DNA from: a virus
IMG/VR virus record: IMGVR_UViG_3300025536_000148
Span: 1 to 39,013 of that record
Length of the DNA stretch: 39,013 nucleotides
Reading direction: 5' to 3' (one strand)
Shown here: positions 23,463 to 31,641 of the stretch, piece by piece
Layout of the letters: every line of letters begins with the position of its first letter
Numbering within the stretch: the first letter of the stretch is position 1
The notes under the pieces: model-generated
Told to the model about the DNA's origin: nothing
The model's input: only the letters and a program-made list of their open reading frames with translations
Database searches by the model: none
Made by a program: the position numbers and the translations under genes

Positions 23463-25239
23463 TCGTGAATCCTCCTTCACGAAGTAAGAGTTTCTGCAAT
23501 TCTGCGTAGTCGATGGGCTTGCCGCCGGTCTGGAGTTTCAGCGGCTCGATCTGCATGGCAAGGGCAAGGGCGTTCTGCTTGGACGCCTGCTTCTCCCTTT
23601 CCTCTATCGGTCCGGCAGCGCCGTGAACGTCGAACGTGACGTCCTCCGGCAGCATGTCCCGCGTGATTTCGACATAGGACTGGTATTTCGGAACATAAAT
23701 CCGCGTTGGTCCCATCTTCTTCCTAAGCATATGATATTCCATGCTTAACCACGTCTGCATGGCGCCGGTCATCGTGGCGCGGATGTAATCGACCGTCCGC
23801 GTTACCCCGCGCGTCTGTTCGACATCCACCGCGAACGCGGACTGATGGGATTTCGTCTGCGCCCCCAGTCTTGGCGCGTGCGTTCCCGTCACGTCCTTGT
23901 ATTGCCGCACAAGCTCCTGATAGACAGCGAGCAAGCCGGCCGGGTCGCCGATCTTGTGAACCGTCACGCCGAGGGCCGTTTCCCATTGCGCCCTTGGCTC
24001 GACCACCGGCCCGCCGGTGGATTGAAGATAGGGGTCCGATGGGTCCCACGACATCGGCGGCTCGGTGTTGAGCGCCGTGGATTGCAGAACGCGGTTCAGG
24101 GCCTCCGTGGCCCCCGCGTGAAGCGGCGCCCCCTTCATAAGCGGGGACGAGGAATAAGCGGATTCCGCGTCTTCCCGGTGGTAGTGATTCTCGATGTGGG
24201 AGTTGAATGGAAACTCCCTCTCCCTGTAACGAAAGACCACCGGCCCGCCCCGGGAAACCACAATATCCACAAGGACGTTGGGGAAGAACATCGACGGGCC
24301 TGTTTTTCTGGAAACCAGAAGATCGCCCTCGTACATCAGCACCAGGACGGCCCCGATATTCGCGTTCTCCGCCTCCATGTTTTTTAGGCGGTTCGGCATC
24401 CATCCGCCGTCTTCCCGCGTCGGCTCCCTCGATCCCTTGGCGGCGGCGAGCTTGAGATCGTCGAGCCGGTGCCATCTGGCGTAGATGTACCCGGGGGAAG
24501 TCATCAGGCCCTCCTGAAGGGCCGCCATGGGAGAAGGGTCTAGATACGTGCTCTTGATGCTGTGGACGCTCAGGACCGGAATCCGAAGGTTCTCCTTGAA
24601 CACGCCTCGGAAATCCCGGCTGAACTTGTCAAGCCTCGCCATCCTTGCGGATCCGATGGATGTCCCGTATTTGAACGCCTCCACGTTCAGGAGGCCCCAT
24701 GCTTCGCGGTGCCTCCAAAGGCTGTGGAAGTGCGTAAGTGCGCCCTCCACCAGGGCGTCCATATCGTCTTGCGTGATCTTGGTTTTTTTGCCGCCGAACA
24801 AACCTTCAATCAGGCGGCGCGCCATCCCGCCAAGACCAGGCACAAGAAAGGAGCCCTCAAGGTTTGAAAGGGTTTTGTCGTCAAGACCGGCGTGGGCGGA
24901 AAAAAAGTTTCTATCGTCCGGGAACTGGAGACGCGCCGCGTCCGAGTCAAGCACTTCGAGCGTTTCCGCCTGAAGCGGCAGTTCCACGGCAGGCATCCAG
25001 GCCGTCCCGGCGATGGGCTTGCCGTCCGCAGTAAGGCGCGGCCGGGCGTCCATTGCGATCTGGCGGTCTATCTCCTTCCACTTTTTTTCAAGGATCGTGC
25101 GCTTCGAATCGTTCTTCCTGCGCTCGTATTCGTCCTTGATGAAGGAGGCGATCTGTTCCCAATCGTTTTCCGTTATGCGGCGCTTTTTTTTCGGCGCGTC
25201 TGGTAAAAAAGTGTCAATATCCGCCAACCGATTGCCCAT
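23314..25239 (-). CDS. Portal protein
   Basis: 641 residues. It is long, starts with a basic charged helix (KKRRITENDWEQIASFIKDE) and has the DARPRLTADGKPIAGTAWMP/ELPLQAETLEVLD region of podovirus-type portals. A central crown region (HSIKSTYLDPSPMAALQEGL) and C-terminal helical barrel (RGVTRTVDYIRATMTGAMQT) follow. It lies between the large terminase and scaffold. It forms the dodecameric DNA channel. Confidence 0.82.
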   Translation of the reverse strand: MGNRLADIDTFLPDAPKKKRRITENDWEQIASFIKDEYERRKNDSKRTILEKKWKEIDRQIAMDARPRLTADGKPIAGTAWMPAVELPLQAETLEVLDSDAARLQFPDDRNFFSAHAGLDDKTLSNLEGSFLVPGLGGMARRLIEGLFGGKKTKITQDDMDALVEGALTHFHSLWRHREAWGLLNVEAFKYGTSIGSARMARLDKFSRDFRGVFKENLRIPVLSVHSIKSTYLDPSPMAALQEGLMTSPGYIYARWHRLDDLKLAAAKGSREPTREDGGWMPNRLKNMEAENANIGAVLVLMYEGDLLVSRKTGPSMFFPNVLVDIVVSRGGPVVFRYREREFPFNSHIENHYHREDAESAYSSSPLMKGAPLHAGATEALNRVLQSTALNTEPPMSWDPSDPYLQSTGGPVVEPRAQWETALGVTVHKIGDPAGLLAVYQELVRQYKDVTGTHAPRLGAQTKSHQSAFAVDVEQTRGVTRTVDYIRATMTGAMQTWLSMEYHMLRKKMGPTRIYVPKYQSYVEITRDMLPEDVTFDVHGAAGPIEEREKQASKQNALALAMQIEPLKLQTGGKPIDYAELQKLLLREGGFTNVDTIFASDVAPEAGGVEAGFDLPVDTGELGEGTPEDVSAQLAALSGQR

Positions 25240-25522
25240 CCCTTAAAAAAGTCACGGCGTCGGCCACCGCAATTTGAATTCTTTCTTCCCTTGTCACCGG
25301 CCGGTTAATCCCACGCACCGTTTGATAGGCCGGCACATAAACCAGTCTTCCGACTTCCGCCTCGCTCCTGACCACGCCCCAGAACAAACGGTAATGCGGC
25401 CCGTCCTCTTTGGTGTCGAAATAGCCCTCGGCAAGGCAGATCGTTCCTCGGTCCGTAATCTCTTTTTCGACGGGAACGAGGTGAAGCCTCCTTACCCAGC
25501 GCTCGAATCTCTGTATGTCCAA
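25214..25522 (-). CDS. 102-residue protein between terminase and portal
   Basis: The only usable start is TTG at 25522 with a GGGG-rich site upstream. The product (HYRLFWGVVRSEAEVGRLVY, then GINRPVTREERIQIAVADAV) is compact; no domain is recognised. It overlaps the portal start by 26 bp. Confidence 0.7.
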   Translation of the reverse strand: MDIQRFERWVRRLHLVPVEKEITDRGTICLAEGYFDTKEDGPHYRLFWGVVRSEAEVGRLVYVPAYQTVRGINRPVTREERIQIAVADAVTFLRDGQSVGGY

Positions 25523-25526
25523 AATC

Positions 25527-27026
25527 TTAACCCCAGGCGCTCACTATCGGTCTGGCATAGGAGCTGCGCTTTTTCCTCGGGGCGTCGGTCGTGGCGTAGC
25601 GCAACATCATCATGGCGTAGCGCGTGGCCGACATGATGTCATCGCCCGTGTCCACGACGATCCCGTCCTTGCGGTGGTACATGCGGAATTCCTCGAACCA
25701 GTCGGAAAGATTCGAAAAGACCTTGAACCTTCCGGTCCGCATTCTCTCAAGCATGTCTTCGAGAATCGGGTTGATCGGCTGCCGCCCGCCTTTCTGGTTG
25801 TCGTAACGGGCGGAAATGGGCAGCAGGTTCGCCCCGTGCTTGCGATAGAGTTTATGAAGCTCGACCCCAGAGCCCGGGTCTCTTTTTTCACCGTCGTGCG
25901 GCCAGGCGACCGGCACCCATTCGCCAAACGCCTTCAGGGCCGCCGCGTGATAAACTGGTGTCTCGCCGGATTTTCGATAGGTGCGCGTCACATAGACGCA
26001 ATCCGTGTCCCTGTCGTGCGCCAGGCAAACGCCGGCCGCCGGATGATCCATCCCGAAATCGCACCCGGAAATCCGCGCCCAATGATTCGGGATCTGGAAC
26101 GGGTCCACCGTGATTTCGGAGACGGCTACTGGGAACACCATGCCTTCGCCCATCATGGGAATTCCGAAGGCGCGCGTATCCCTTTCCCATGGCTCGTAGG
26201 ACGCGATGATCCTGTCCGCCTGGTCCTTGGTGTAATGCCCCTCCCACGGCTGGCCTGCCCACGGAGTCCCTTCCGGCCACACACCGCCCACGCAATCCAG
26301 AATCGTCATGTTCGTGACGCTTCTTGGGTCGGAGCCCTTTTCGGGTTGCAGAAACCTGCGAACGGTTTTTGACAGGCCCAGAAGCGGCGTGAAGGTAAGA
26401 AGGACGATTCCGCCCGTGGCGTTGGTGCGGGTAAGCCCCTCCGAGTAGATGTCGTAGTCGCTCGGCTCCTCGTCATCCCAGACCACATCGACGGGCTCTC
26501 CGCCCCACTTGGCGGCACCCATCTCGTAAGTCAGGAGGGCGATCCTGGAAATCCCGCCGGATATATGGCGCACCAGGATTTCGTCCACGACATCCTTCAC
26601 GCCGGCCTGACGGGTCGTGACCTTGACAATGGAATCCATCGGCAAGGTTCCGGTCCCAATGTCCGGGTGCTTAAGGCTCGCTACCGTCGTCCCGAGCAAC
26701 TGCTTTTGAACAACGCCCTTCGACTTCTCGTTCGTAGGAGCACCCGTCCAGATGGTGACGGGTTTGGAGAACCTCCTTCCAGGCCACCATTTCGGATAGA
26801 GACCCGTCGCGTGAAACGCCACCTCGTGCGAGGCGCCGAAGGTTTTTCCCTCCTGGTTCCCCGCCATGAAAAGACGTTCACGGAACGTCGCCCCCATGGC
26901 GTGGAAGTCGTACTGCTTTGGGTAGGGTCGGTAGTCAAGCAGCTTCCGCTGTAACTTTCTTCGCCGAAGCTCGGCAAGGATTTCCTCCTTGCTCGGCTCC
27001 TTACCGGTATTTGTACGCGGAAACAT
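25527..27026 (-). CDS. terL: Terminase large subunit
   Basis: ATG 27026 gives 499 residues; a longer frame to 27119 overlaps the signal-peptide gene without support. ATPase: Walker A GNQEGKT (about 56-62) and Walker B VDVVWDDEE (179-187). Nuclease: Asp323 in SGCDFGMD and DTGDDIMSATRY near 459-470. The protein cuts and packages DNA into the portal complex. It is separated from the small subunit by about 4 kb of unrelated genes. The start overlaps the preceding gene by 26 bp. Confidence 0.9.
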   Translation of the reverse strand: MFPRTNTGKEPSKEEILAELRRRKLQRKLLDYRPYPKQYDFHAMGATFRERLFMAGNQEGKTFGASHEVAFHATGLYPKWWPGRRFSKPVTIWTGAPTNEKSKGVVQKQLLGTTVASLKHPDIGTGTLPMDSIVKVTTRQAGVKDVVDEILVRHISGGISRIALLTYEMGAAKWGGEPVDVVWDDEEPSDYDIYSEGLTRTNATGGIVLLTFTPLLGLSKTVRRFLQPEKGSDPRSVTNMTILDCVGGVWPEGTPWAGQPWEGHYTKDQADRIIASYEPWERDTRAFGIPMMGEGMVFPVAVSEITVDPFQIPNHWARISGCDFGMDHPAAGVCLAHDRDTDCVYVTRTYRKSGETPVYHAAALKAFGEWVPVAWPHDGEKRDPGSGVELHKLYRKHGANLLPISARYDNQKGGRQPINPILEDMLERMRTGRFKVFSNLSDWFEEFRMYHRKDGIVVDTGDDIMSATRYAMMMLRYATTDAPRKKRSSYARPIVSAWG

Positions 27027-27441
27027 CCAGAGACGCCCCCGCGGCGGTGTCAACCATGAACACCAGGCCGGAAGTGTTAAGGGCGTCGGTAACGCAATGA
27101 ACATCCGTGCCATCGCCAATCGGGAAGATGGTCAACGCCTGACCGCCGAGGGTGGCGCTGCCCGTCTTGAAGCCCGCGGCGGTCGGGGAAGCCCCCGTGC
27201 CGCCATCGAGCGTCGTCAGGGACCGGCCCGTGCGATACCACACGCGGGCGGAATCGTCTTCAAGGCAGACGCGGACATAATCCGAGACGAAACCGAAATC
27301 CACCTCGTTGCTGGTGCCGGAAAACGTCACGTATTCACCGAATACCTGGCGCACGTCCGCCCCCAGCCCTTGCGAATCCCCGGCGAAAACAGGGGAGCTA
27401 AAAAGCATGGCGGCAAAGGCCGCCAAAAACATTTTCTTCAT
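27001..27441 (-). CDS. Secreted/virion-exposed beta-rich protein
   Basis: 146 residues from ATG 27441, preceded by AAGGAAA. A clear signal peptide, MKKMFLAAFAAMLFSSPVFA with cleavage before G-D, is followed by a beta-strand-like domain (GEYVTFSGTSNEVDFGFVSD, VRVCLEDDSARVWYRTGRSL) with two Cys. Likely exported to the periplasm or cell surface. No family known. It lies directly upstream of terL and downstream of the CTAGGTCG repeat cluster. Confidence 0.72.
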   Translation of the reverse strand: MKKMFLAAFAAMLFSSPVFAGDSQGLGADVRQVFGEYVTFSGTSNEVDFGFVSDYVRVCLEDDSARVWYRTGRSLTTLDGGTGASPTAAGFKTGSATLGGQALTIFPIGDGTDVHCVTDALNTSGLVFMVDTAAGASLDVSAYKYR

Positions 27442-27480
27442 CGACGTGTTTCCTTCTGCTTCCTTGGTTGTGAAAGGATT

Positions 27481-27513
27481 TATCTAGGTCGTTTCTAGGT
27501 CGTTTCTAGGTTA
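27481..27513 (-). repeat. Cluster A of CTAGGTCG repeats
   Basis: Three 11-bp units in tandem on the plus strand: TATCTAGGTCG (27481-27491), TTTCTAGGTCG (27492-27502) and TTTCTAGGTTA (27503-27513), followed by an AATTGAG tail. The spacing of one helical turn suggests a protein-binding array. On the minus strand it lies upstream of the secreted protein at 27001-27441. Confidence 0.7.
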
Positions 27514-27518
27514 ATCGG

Positions 27519-28301
27519 TTAATTGAGCGTGATCCCGTATTTCGCCGCCAAGCATGTCATCGTGCGGTTGAACTCGGCGTCCGAAAGTGCGGAACCACTC
27601 TGACCAATGACCTCCGCCAGAATGCCGCCATTACCCATCATGAGCGGACTGGTCGCATCCCGGCTACCCAGGTCAGGTTCTGCGATGCCATCCGAAGCGT
27701 CAACCTCCGGCCGGACGGTCAGGCTGTTGATGTAGCCCTTGACCGTCGAATTATCGTGCCGCAAGGCAATGATATAGGCGGAACTGACATCGGGGGTAAT
27801 GGTCGTTGGTGTCGCCGAGCCAAAACCGGCGGTTCGGTAGCGGAATTGCAAAATGCCATTGACTCCGAAATTGAAACCCCAATACCAACCCACGCCGGTG
27901 TCCCTGCCGACGAAAATCACCTTGTTGGTAGGGAGTGAAGCTGGCGTGCGAAGAACAACGAACATCGTCTTCTGGGTCTGTGTCCAGAAGAAGTCGATGT
28001 TGAAGGGAATGGAAAGCTCAAGCACGTCGTCCGTCGCGTCGAACGTCATCCCCGGCAAGCCGTTGATCGCGGAGGCGGTGTAGGCCGGTTGCAGGGATTC
28101 GGTGGCCTGGGTGGCGTTGTTGCCGTTACCGGAAAGGTCGGAGACCTGGCTGATGGTCCCGGTTTTTGTAAGCGGCGACCGATTGGCAGCCAGCCACAGC
28201 ACGCGGCCTGGCAAGCGCTCGCACGTTGGGCCTGCGAACCCCTGGCCTGCGTTAAACCCGGCGGAAACCGGCGAAATGGCCGCGATCAAACAAGCGGCCA
28301 C
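27519..28301 (-). CDS. Secreted LamG/concanavalin-like domain protein
   Basis: 260 residues from GTG 28301; the upstream frame has no other standard start. A signal peptide (MAACLIAAISPVSA) precedes a LamG-like jelly roll: VSDLSGNGNNATQATESLQP, then GLPGMTFDATDDVLEL, and TTITPDVSSAYIIALRHDNS. The fold binds sugars in many phage tail and bacterial surface proteins. It may be a secreted adhesin or receptor-masking protein; export to the envelope is expected. Confidence 0.78.
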   Translation of the reverse strand: MAACLIAAISPVSAGFNAGQGFAGPTCERLPGRVLWLAANRSPLTKTGTISQVSDLSGNGNNATQATESLQPAYTASAINGLPGMTFDATDDVLELSIPFNIDFFWTQTQKTMFVVLRTPASLPTNKVIFVGRDTGVGWYWGFNFGVNGILQFRYRTAGFGSATPTTITPDVSSAYIIALRHDNSTVKGYINSLTVRPEVDASDGIAEPDLGSRDATSPLMMGNGGILAEVIGQSGSALSDAEFNRTMTCLAAKYGITLN

Positions 28302-28318
28302 GATGGGAAAGATTCTGG

Positions 28319-28669
28319 TTATGGAAGGAATTGATAGAACTCCCTTACGTCATCGGCGGATTTCAGGGCGCGCCTCTGCTCGCCAGACAAAACGCCAAAA
28401 TCCTTTTCCATGATGCCGACGATGGCTTTTTCCGTTTTCGGGTGCTTCACGGCCACCGTGTAGTCCGCAGTTTTCGTTTCAACGCCCATCGTGGTCGGGC
28501 TTCCATCTTTATTCCTGTAGCCCATCACGACCGACATTTTCCCGGCGAACGCCCGCGCTTCTTCCATGGATGAAAATTCCAGATATCTATCAGCGCCAAA
28601 GGCCGGAGCCGAGAAAAGAAAAAGCAGAACGTAGGCGGAGACGACCTTCGGGACGAGCAACCCTTTCAT
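28319..28669 (-). CDS. 116-residue secreted protein
   Basis: The ATG at 28669 overlaps the previous stop (ATGA). A signal peptide, VPKVVSAYVLLFLFSAPAFG with cleavage before A-D, is followed by a domain with YLEFSSMEEARAFAGKMSVV and EKDFGVLSGEQRRALKSADD. No known family. It is one of four exported products in this cassette. Confidence 0.7.
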   Translation of the reverse strand: MKGLLVPKVVSAYVLLFLFSAPAFGADRYLEFSSMEEARAFAGKMSVVMGYRNKDGSPTTMGVETKTADYTVAVKHPKTEKAIVGIMEKDFGVLSGEQRRALKSADDVREFYQFLP

Positions 28670-29049
28670 CGCGCGAACTGCACCGTGAAGGTGCACGTCA
28701 CCGTGGCGCCCGATTCGGCGGAAACGCCAAGCGACGTGATGGCAATGTTCCCGGTGAAACTCTCGCCAAGCTCCAACTTGAGCGGGTAGTCGTTCGCCGC
28801 CGCGTCGCGCGCCCCACGGAGATCGAAATACAGCGCATCCGCGCAGTCGTTCTTGATGGACACGAAGCTCGCCGGTCCGCCGGGAACAACGATGGACCCG
28901 GTGGAGGTCGCCCCAACGGAAATGTCCGGCGTCGATGGAAGGGCGATCATCTGCGCCATGGCAATGGAATGTGCGGCCATCAAGGCGGCAAGCACCCAGA
29001 CCACCCGCAAGGCCCACCGGAATATCGCGGTGTCTCGAATGTCGTTCAT
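28666..29049 (-). CDS. 127-residue membrane-anchored or secreted protein
   Basis: ATG 29049 follows GAGGGAAA. The N terminus contains a hydrophobic segment (LRVVWVLAALMAAHSIAMAQ) that can act as anchor or signal, then a beta-sandwich-like domain (ISVGATSTGSIVVPGGPASF, SFTGNIAITSLGVSAESGAT) with two Cys. It may be a small virion decoration-like domain on the host surface (inference). Confidence 0.68.
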   Translation of the reverse strand: MNDIRDTAIFRWALRVVWVLAALMAAHSIAMAQMIALPSTPDISVGATSTGSIVVPGGPASFVSIKNDCADALYFDLRGARDAAANDYPLKLELGESFTGNIAITSLGVSAESGATVTCTFTVQFAR

Positions 29050-29702
29050 GATTTTCCCTCGTAGGCAAAAGAGCCCATGTGTTGCAGGCGAATGGTCGGC
29101 TCCAGCAAAACCTCGCCGCCCAGCTTTCTCCACCTGCGGCAGAAAAGATAATCCTCGCTGGCGTAAAACCGCTTGCCTCCGTCTTCCACGATCTCCGTGT
29201 CGAACAGGGCAAAACGCTCTTCCCCCTTGGGGCCTTCCATGTGACGCGTTTCCGGATAGGCGGCGCACATCTTTTCCAGGCAGTCCCTCGAAATCATCAT
29301 GAAGCCCGTGCCGGCGTAGTCCACCGCGACAGGCTCCTTGAATTTATCGAGCCCCCCCACGAGACGCCCGTCCACCCACGCGGAAAGCTTCGGCATCGCG
29401 GGCGTCTTCATGGCGTAGGCCGCGACAGCCACGGGGGCTTGCAGATTCCACAGCTTCGCCACGTCGTCCGCGGCAAACCCGATATCCGCGTCGATGAACA
29501 TCATGTAGCGATAGGCGGTGTCCTTCAAAAACGCGTGAACACAAGCGTTCCTGGCCCGCGTGACAAGCGATTCGTTGACCCCCGTGTACCAGTCGTACTC
29601 GACGCCCGTTTGAATAAGCGCGCTTTGAAGACCGATACAGGACTTGAAATAGGCCTCCGTGCACATCCCGCCGTACATCGGCGTGCAGAAAAGAATGCTC
29701 AT
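29046..29702 (-). CDS. GT-A-type glycosyltransferase
   Basis: 218 residues. SILFCTPMYGGMCTEAYFKS at the start, VTRARNACVHAFLKDTAYRY and the DxD motif in MMFIDADIGF (about 68-77) are typical of GT-A glycosyltransferases acting on nucleotide sugars. A later CRRWRKLGGEVLLEPTIRLQ is the usual acceptor-side region. It would modify a glycan of the host envelope or a virion component. No signal peptide is present, so it acts in the cytoplasm. It overlaps the next gene by ATGA. Confidence 0.82.
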   Translation of the reverse strand: MSILFCTPMYGGMCTEAYFKSCIGLQSALIQTGVEYDWYTGVNESLVTRARNACVHAFLKDTAYRYMMFIDADIGFAADDVAKLWNLQAPVAVAAYAMKTPAMPKLSAWVDGRLVGGLDKFKEPVAVDYAGTGFMMISRDCLEKMCAAYPETRHMEGPKGEERFALFDTEIVEDGGKRFYASEDYLFCRRWRKLGGEVLLEPTIRLQHMGSFAYEGKS

Positions 29703-29709
29703 GGAAGGA

Positions 29710-29814
29710 TCATCGCCTTATCACCCGGCGCACGAACCAAAAAATGCCGGCGATGCCTGCAAGGGCAACGGCAAGCATCCCGATAACCGGAACCCATAAA
29801 TACCAACTTCCCAT
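29710..29814 (-). CDS. 34-residue single-span membrane protein
   Basis: ATG 29814 gives MGSWYLWVPVIGMLAVALAG, then IAGIFWFVRRVIRR, one helix with a basic C terminus. The frame extends upstream to 30003, but that part overlaps the repeat region and looks non-coding. It lies seven bases before the glycosyltransferase start. No strong binding site. Confidence 0.5.
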   Translation of the reverse strand: MGSWYLWVPVIGMLAVALAGIAGIFWFVRRVIRR

Positions 29815-29831
29815 GTTGCCGATACCAGCGA

Positions 29832-29993
29832 TTCCAGGTCGATTTCGTCTTGGGGTGCCGGGCCTGTTGCTGGCTTCGGTGATCCGGCCGGGCGGGAGGA
29901 CCGCATGGCGCGGACCAGCAACCCGTTTCTTGGTCGTTTCTAGGCCGTTTCGATAAAACGTCTCAATTAATCGACCTAGAATCGACCTAGTAA
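29832..29993. repeat. Cluster B of CTAGGTCG repeats, both orientations
   Basis: Plus-orientation units: TTCCAGGTCGA (29832-29842), TTTCTTGGTCG (29926-29936) and TTTCTAGGCCG (29937-29947). Minus-orientation units: CGACCTAGAA (29972-29981) and CGACCTAGTAA (29983-29993), again 11 bp apart. A CTCAATTAA block at about 29962-29970 is shared, in opposite orientation, with cluster A. It overlaps the end of the HslV-like gene. An 8-bp inverted repeat, GTTGCTGG/CCAGCAAC (29866-29873/29915-29922), lies between. Confidence 0.65.
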
Positions 29994-30415
29994 ATAGATC
30001 CATTTACGCCGATGGCGTACACCGACCCACCAGTGTTGGCATCAAGATTCATGGCCGTCTCGACAGCTTCAACAGCGCTCTTCCCCAAATGCATCGCGGC
30101 AATAGCATATTCACACCCGGACCCTATGGCCCAGAAGGGATGGGGTATCGGCAGCGGAATAAATTTGTCGGTAAACATAAAAAGCCCGTCGGCATAAACC
30201 AGGGCGCATGGCGAGTTTTCAATTCTGATATCCGGTATCCGACTGCACCCGCCCTTAAGCCAGTCGTAGAAAAGAAACGTGAACTCCGACGACCCGGCCG
30301 TCCCAAACAGCACGCGACCGATTCTAAAAACCTTCCTCTCGTAAAGCGGCGTGCCTCCCCAGCTCACCTGGGTATCCCCCGCCAGAACGCCGTCCTTAAA
30401 GGCAATCGTGGTCAA
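29987..30415 (-). CDS. HslV/proteasome-like Ntn hydrolase
   Basis: TTG 30415 is the preferred start because GGTGA lies seven bases upstream; it gives M-T-T-I-A-F-K-D-G-V-L-A-G-D-T. In HslV the nucleophile is the Thr exposed after Met removal, matching Thr2 here. Further HslV-like features are the VFRIGRVLFGTAGSSEFTFL stretch and GSGCEYAIAAMHLGKSAVEA near residues 95-115. It is 142 residues, shorter than HslV (about 175). The role is unknown; a phage protease acting on capsid or host proteins is possible. TTG at 30421 is an alternative. Confidence 0.75.
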   Translation of the reverse strand: MTTIAFKDGVLAGDTQVSWGGTPLYERKVFRIGRVLFGTAGSSEFTFLFYDWLKGGCSRIPDIRIENSPCALVYADGLFMFTDKFIPLPIPHPFWAIGSGCEYAIAAMHLGKSAVEAVETAMNLDANTGGSVYAIGVNGSIY

Positions 30416-30417
30416 GA

Positions 30418-30597
30418 TCAATTCACCGCAGCAACGCCGTCGCGCTCGACGAGGGCACCATCGGCCACCAAATGCGTCAGCGCGTGAGCCAGTTCGTGCG
30501 CGCGCTCAATCGTCCCAATCCCCGCCGCGTGCACAACAACCACCTCGAACGTCCCGTCGCGGGCGTCCCGCATTACCTGGACATAGGGCGGAATCAT
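30418..30597 (-). CDS. 59-residue hypothetical protein
   Basis: ATG 30597 is preferred; a TTG at 30621 is the alternative. Content: YVQVMRDARDGTFEVVVVHA, then HELAHALTHLVADGALVERD. No family recognised. It lies just upstream of the Ntn hydrolase and shares its direction. Confidence 0.6.
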   Translation of the reverse strand: MIPPYVQVMRDARDGTFEVVVVHAAGIGTIERAHELAHALTHLVADGALVERDGVAAVN

Positions 30598-30791
30598 GAG
30601 CGGCCTCGTGGCAAGTTTCAACCTATTGGTGTATAAACCCCGCGTTTCGCGGTAAAACCACCATCAACCTCAACTATGAGTTGTTTCTTGGACACCTTAC
30701 GGAACCAATATATGTGCAGTTTTGCAACAAAAGTCCCGAAATCGGCCGAGGGTCAGACGGGGGATACCGACGCCGCCCACAACCTCCAAGG

Positions 30792-30811
30792 GGGGGTGCC
30801 CCGCCACCCCC
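30792..30811. other. GC-rich hairpin GGGGGTG/CACCCCC
   Basis: A perfect 7-bp stem with a 6-base loop (CCCCGC). No T-run follows on either strand, so it is not an ordinary terminator. It may be a packaging or structural signal. Confidence 0.5.
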
Positions 30812-30843
30812 TAGAACGGCTGGTATGGTGCCATTCCTGGTTC

Positions 30844-30859
30844 TGGACCGATCGGTCCA
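30844..30859. promoter_or_regulatory. 16-bp perfect palindrome
   Basis: TGGACCGATCGGTCCA is a perfect palindrome. It lies next to an AT-rich region that may contain promoter-like sequences, so a dimeric repressor operator is plausible; a terminase recognition site is an alternative. No second copy was noticed. Confidence 0.5.
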
Positions 30860-31109
30860 CGCATAACATTTATTATGACAAATAATGAATTGATATATTT
30901 CAATGGGTTAGCCTTATTTCCGCGCTGCGATACACGATCCCACAACCTGCACGGGCAACGTAGCCACCACCCAGGAGCGGCTCGGCGCCGCCTGTGGAAA
31001 CCCGCAAACACACAGGCGGGCACCAATACCCCCTGCGCTGTCGTGGCATTCGCGGTGGTGGCGTCCGATGGCGATGGGGCGTTGTGCGTCTCCACCCGTG
31101 TACGGAGCT

Positions 31110-31598
31110 CTAATGCACGCTACTAGCCGGCTGCTCGGCTTCTCTCTCGATCTCGCTGATGTCGTAGCCCTTATCTTGGGCTGCCTTCAGCAGGTCGGCG
31201 TACCTGGCGTCCGTGATCGTCAGGTCGGTCTGCTCGCGGAACATCTTCAGATATTTTCCCAGCAGTTCCTGGGCGCGGACGCGGGCGGACGCCTCCTTGG
31301 CTCCCACGGCCTCTTCCATCAGCCCCCGCAGAATCCACTCCGGCGTTAGACGGGCGGCCTGGGCCACGTCCTCCTCCAACTCTGCCATCCTCGCCTGAAT
31401 GTTCGGGTTGGCCATGAGTTCGGCGGCCGCCACCGAACAGGACTTGTCCTTCATGTTCTCGGCGTCGTAAGCCTCGCGGTACGCGTCTCTTTTACCCCTC
31501 CCCGCCACCACCAGCCGGCAGAACTTATCCTGCTTCATGGTAATAAGGCGCCTTGGCAGATTTCGGGCCGGGCTAGTGTTATCGTCGTTGCTGCTCAT
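31110..31598 (-). CDS. terS: Terminase small subunit
   Basis: 162 residues. RLITMKQDKFCRLVVAGRGK, then RDAYREAYDAENMKDKSCSV and AAAELMANPNIQARMAELEE, is the Terminase_2-like DNA-binding domain. The C-terminal half is helical (RVRAQELLGKYLKMFREQTD) for oligomerisation. It recognises the packaging site and recruits the large subunit. A shorter start at 31538 (MKQDKF) is possible. It starts the minus-strand late block. Confidence 0.85.
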   Translation of the reverse strand: MSSNDDNTSPARNLPRRLITMKQDKFCRLVVAGRGKRDAYREAYDAENMKDKSCSVAAAELMANPNIQARMAELEEDVAQAARLTPEWILRGLMEEAVGAKEASARVRAQELLGKYLKMFREQTDLTITDARYADLLKAAQDKGYDISEIEREAEQPASSVH

Positions 31599-31613
31599 AG
31601 GAATATGTTCTTG

Positions 31614-31641
31614 TTGCTGCCGGTCCTAAAATTGGCATAAT
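31614..31641 (+). promoter_or_regulatory. Sigma70-like promoter for the accessory operon
   Basis: TTGCTG at 31614-31619, a 16-base spacer and CATAAT at 31636-31641. It lies 50 bp before the ATG at 31692, between the divergent terS and the accessory gene. Confidence 0.5.

Larger units (their letters stand above)
30598..31109. other. Non-coding block with possible packaging/regulatory elements
   Basis: About 510 bp with no convincing gene. A 94-residue frame at 30811-31095 (minus) has low-quality, basic composition and I do not accept it. The block holds a small hairpin (CCGCG-TTT-CGCGG, 30640-30652), a GC-rich hairpin, a 16-bp palindrome and an AT-rich stretch (30860-30905). It lies directly after terS, where cos/pac sites commonly are. 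Confidence 0.6.

Noticed and set aside
30811-31095. 94-codon minus-strand frame
   Set aside because: Irregular basic composition, no binding site, covers hairpin and palindrome; not gene-like.
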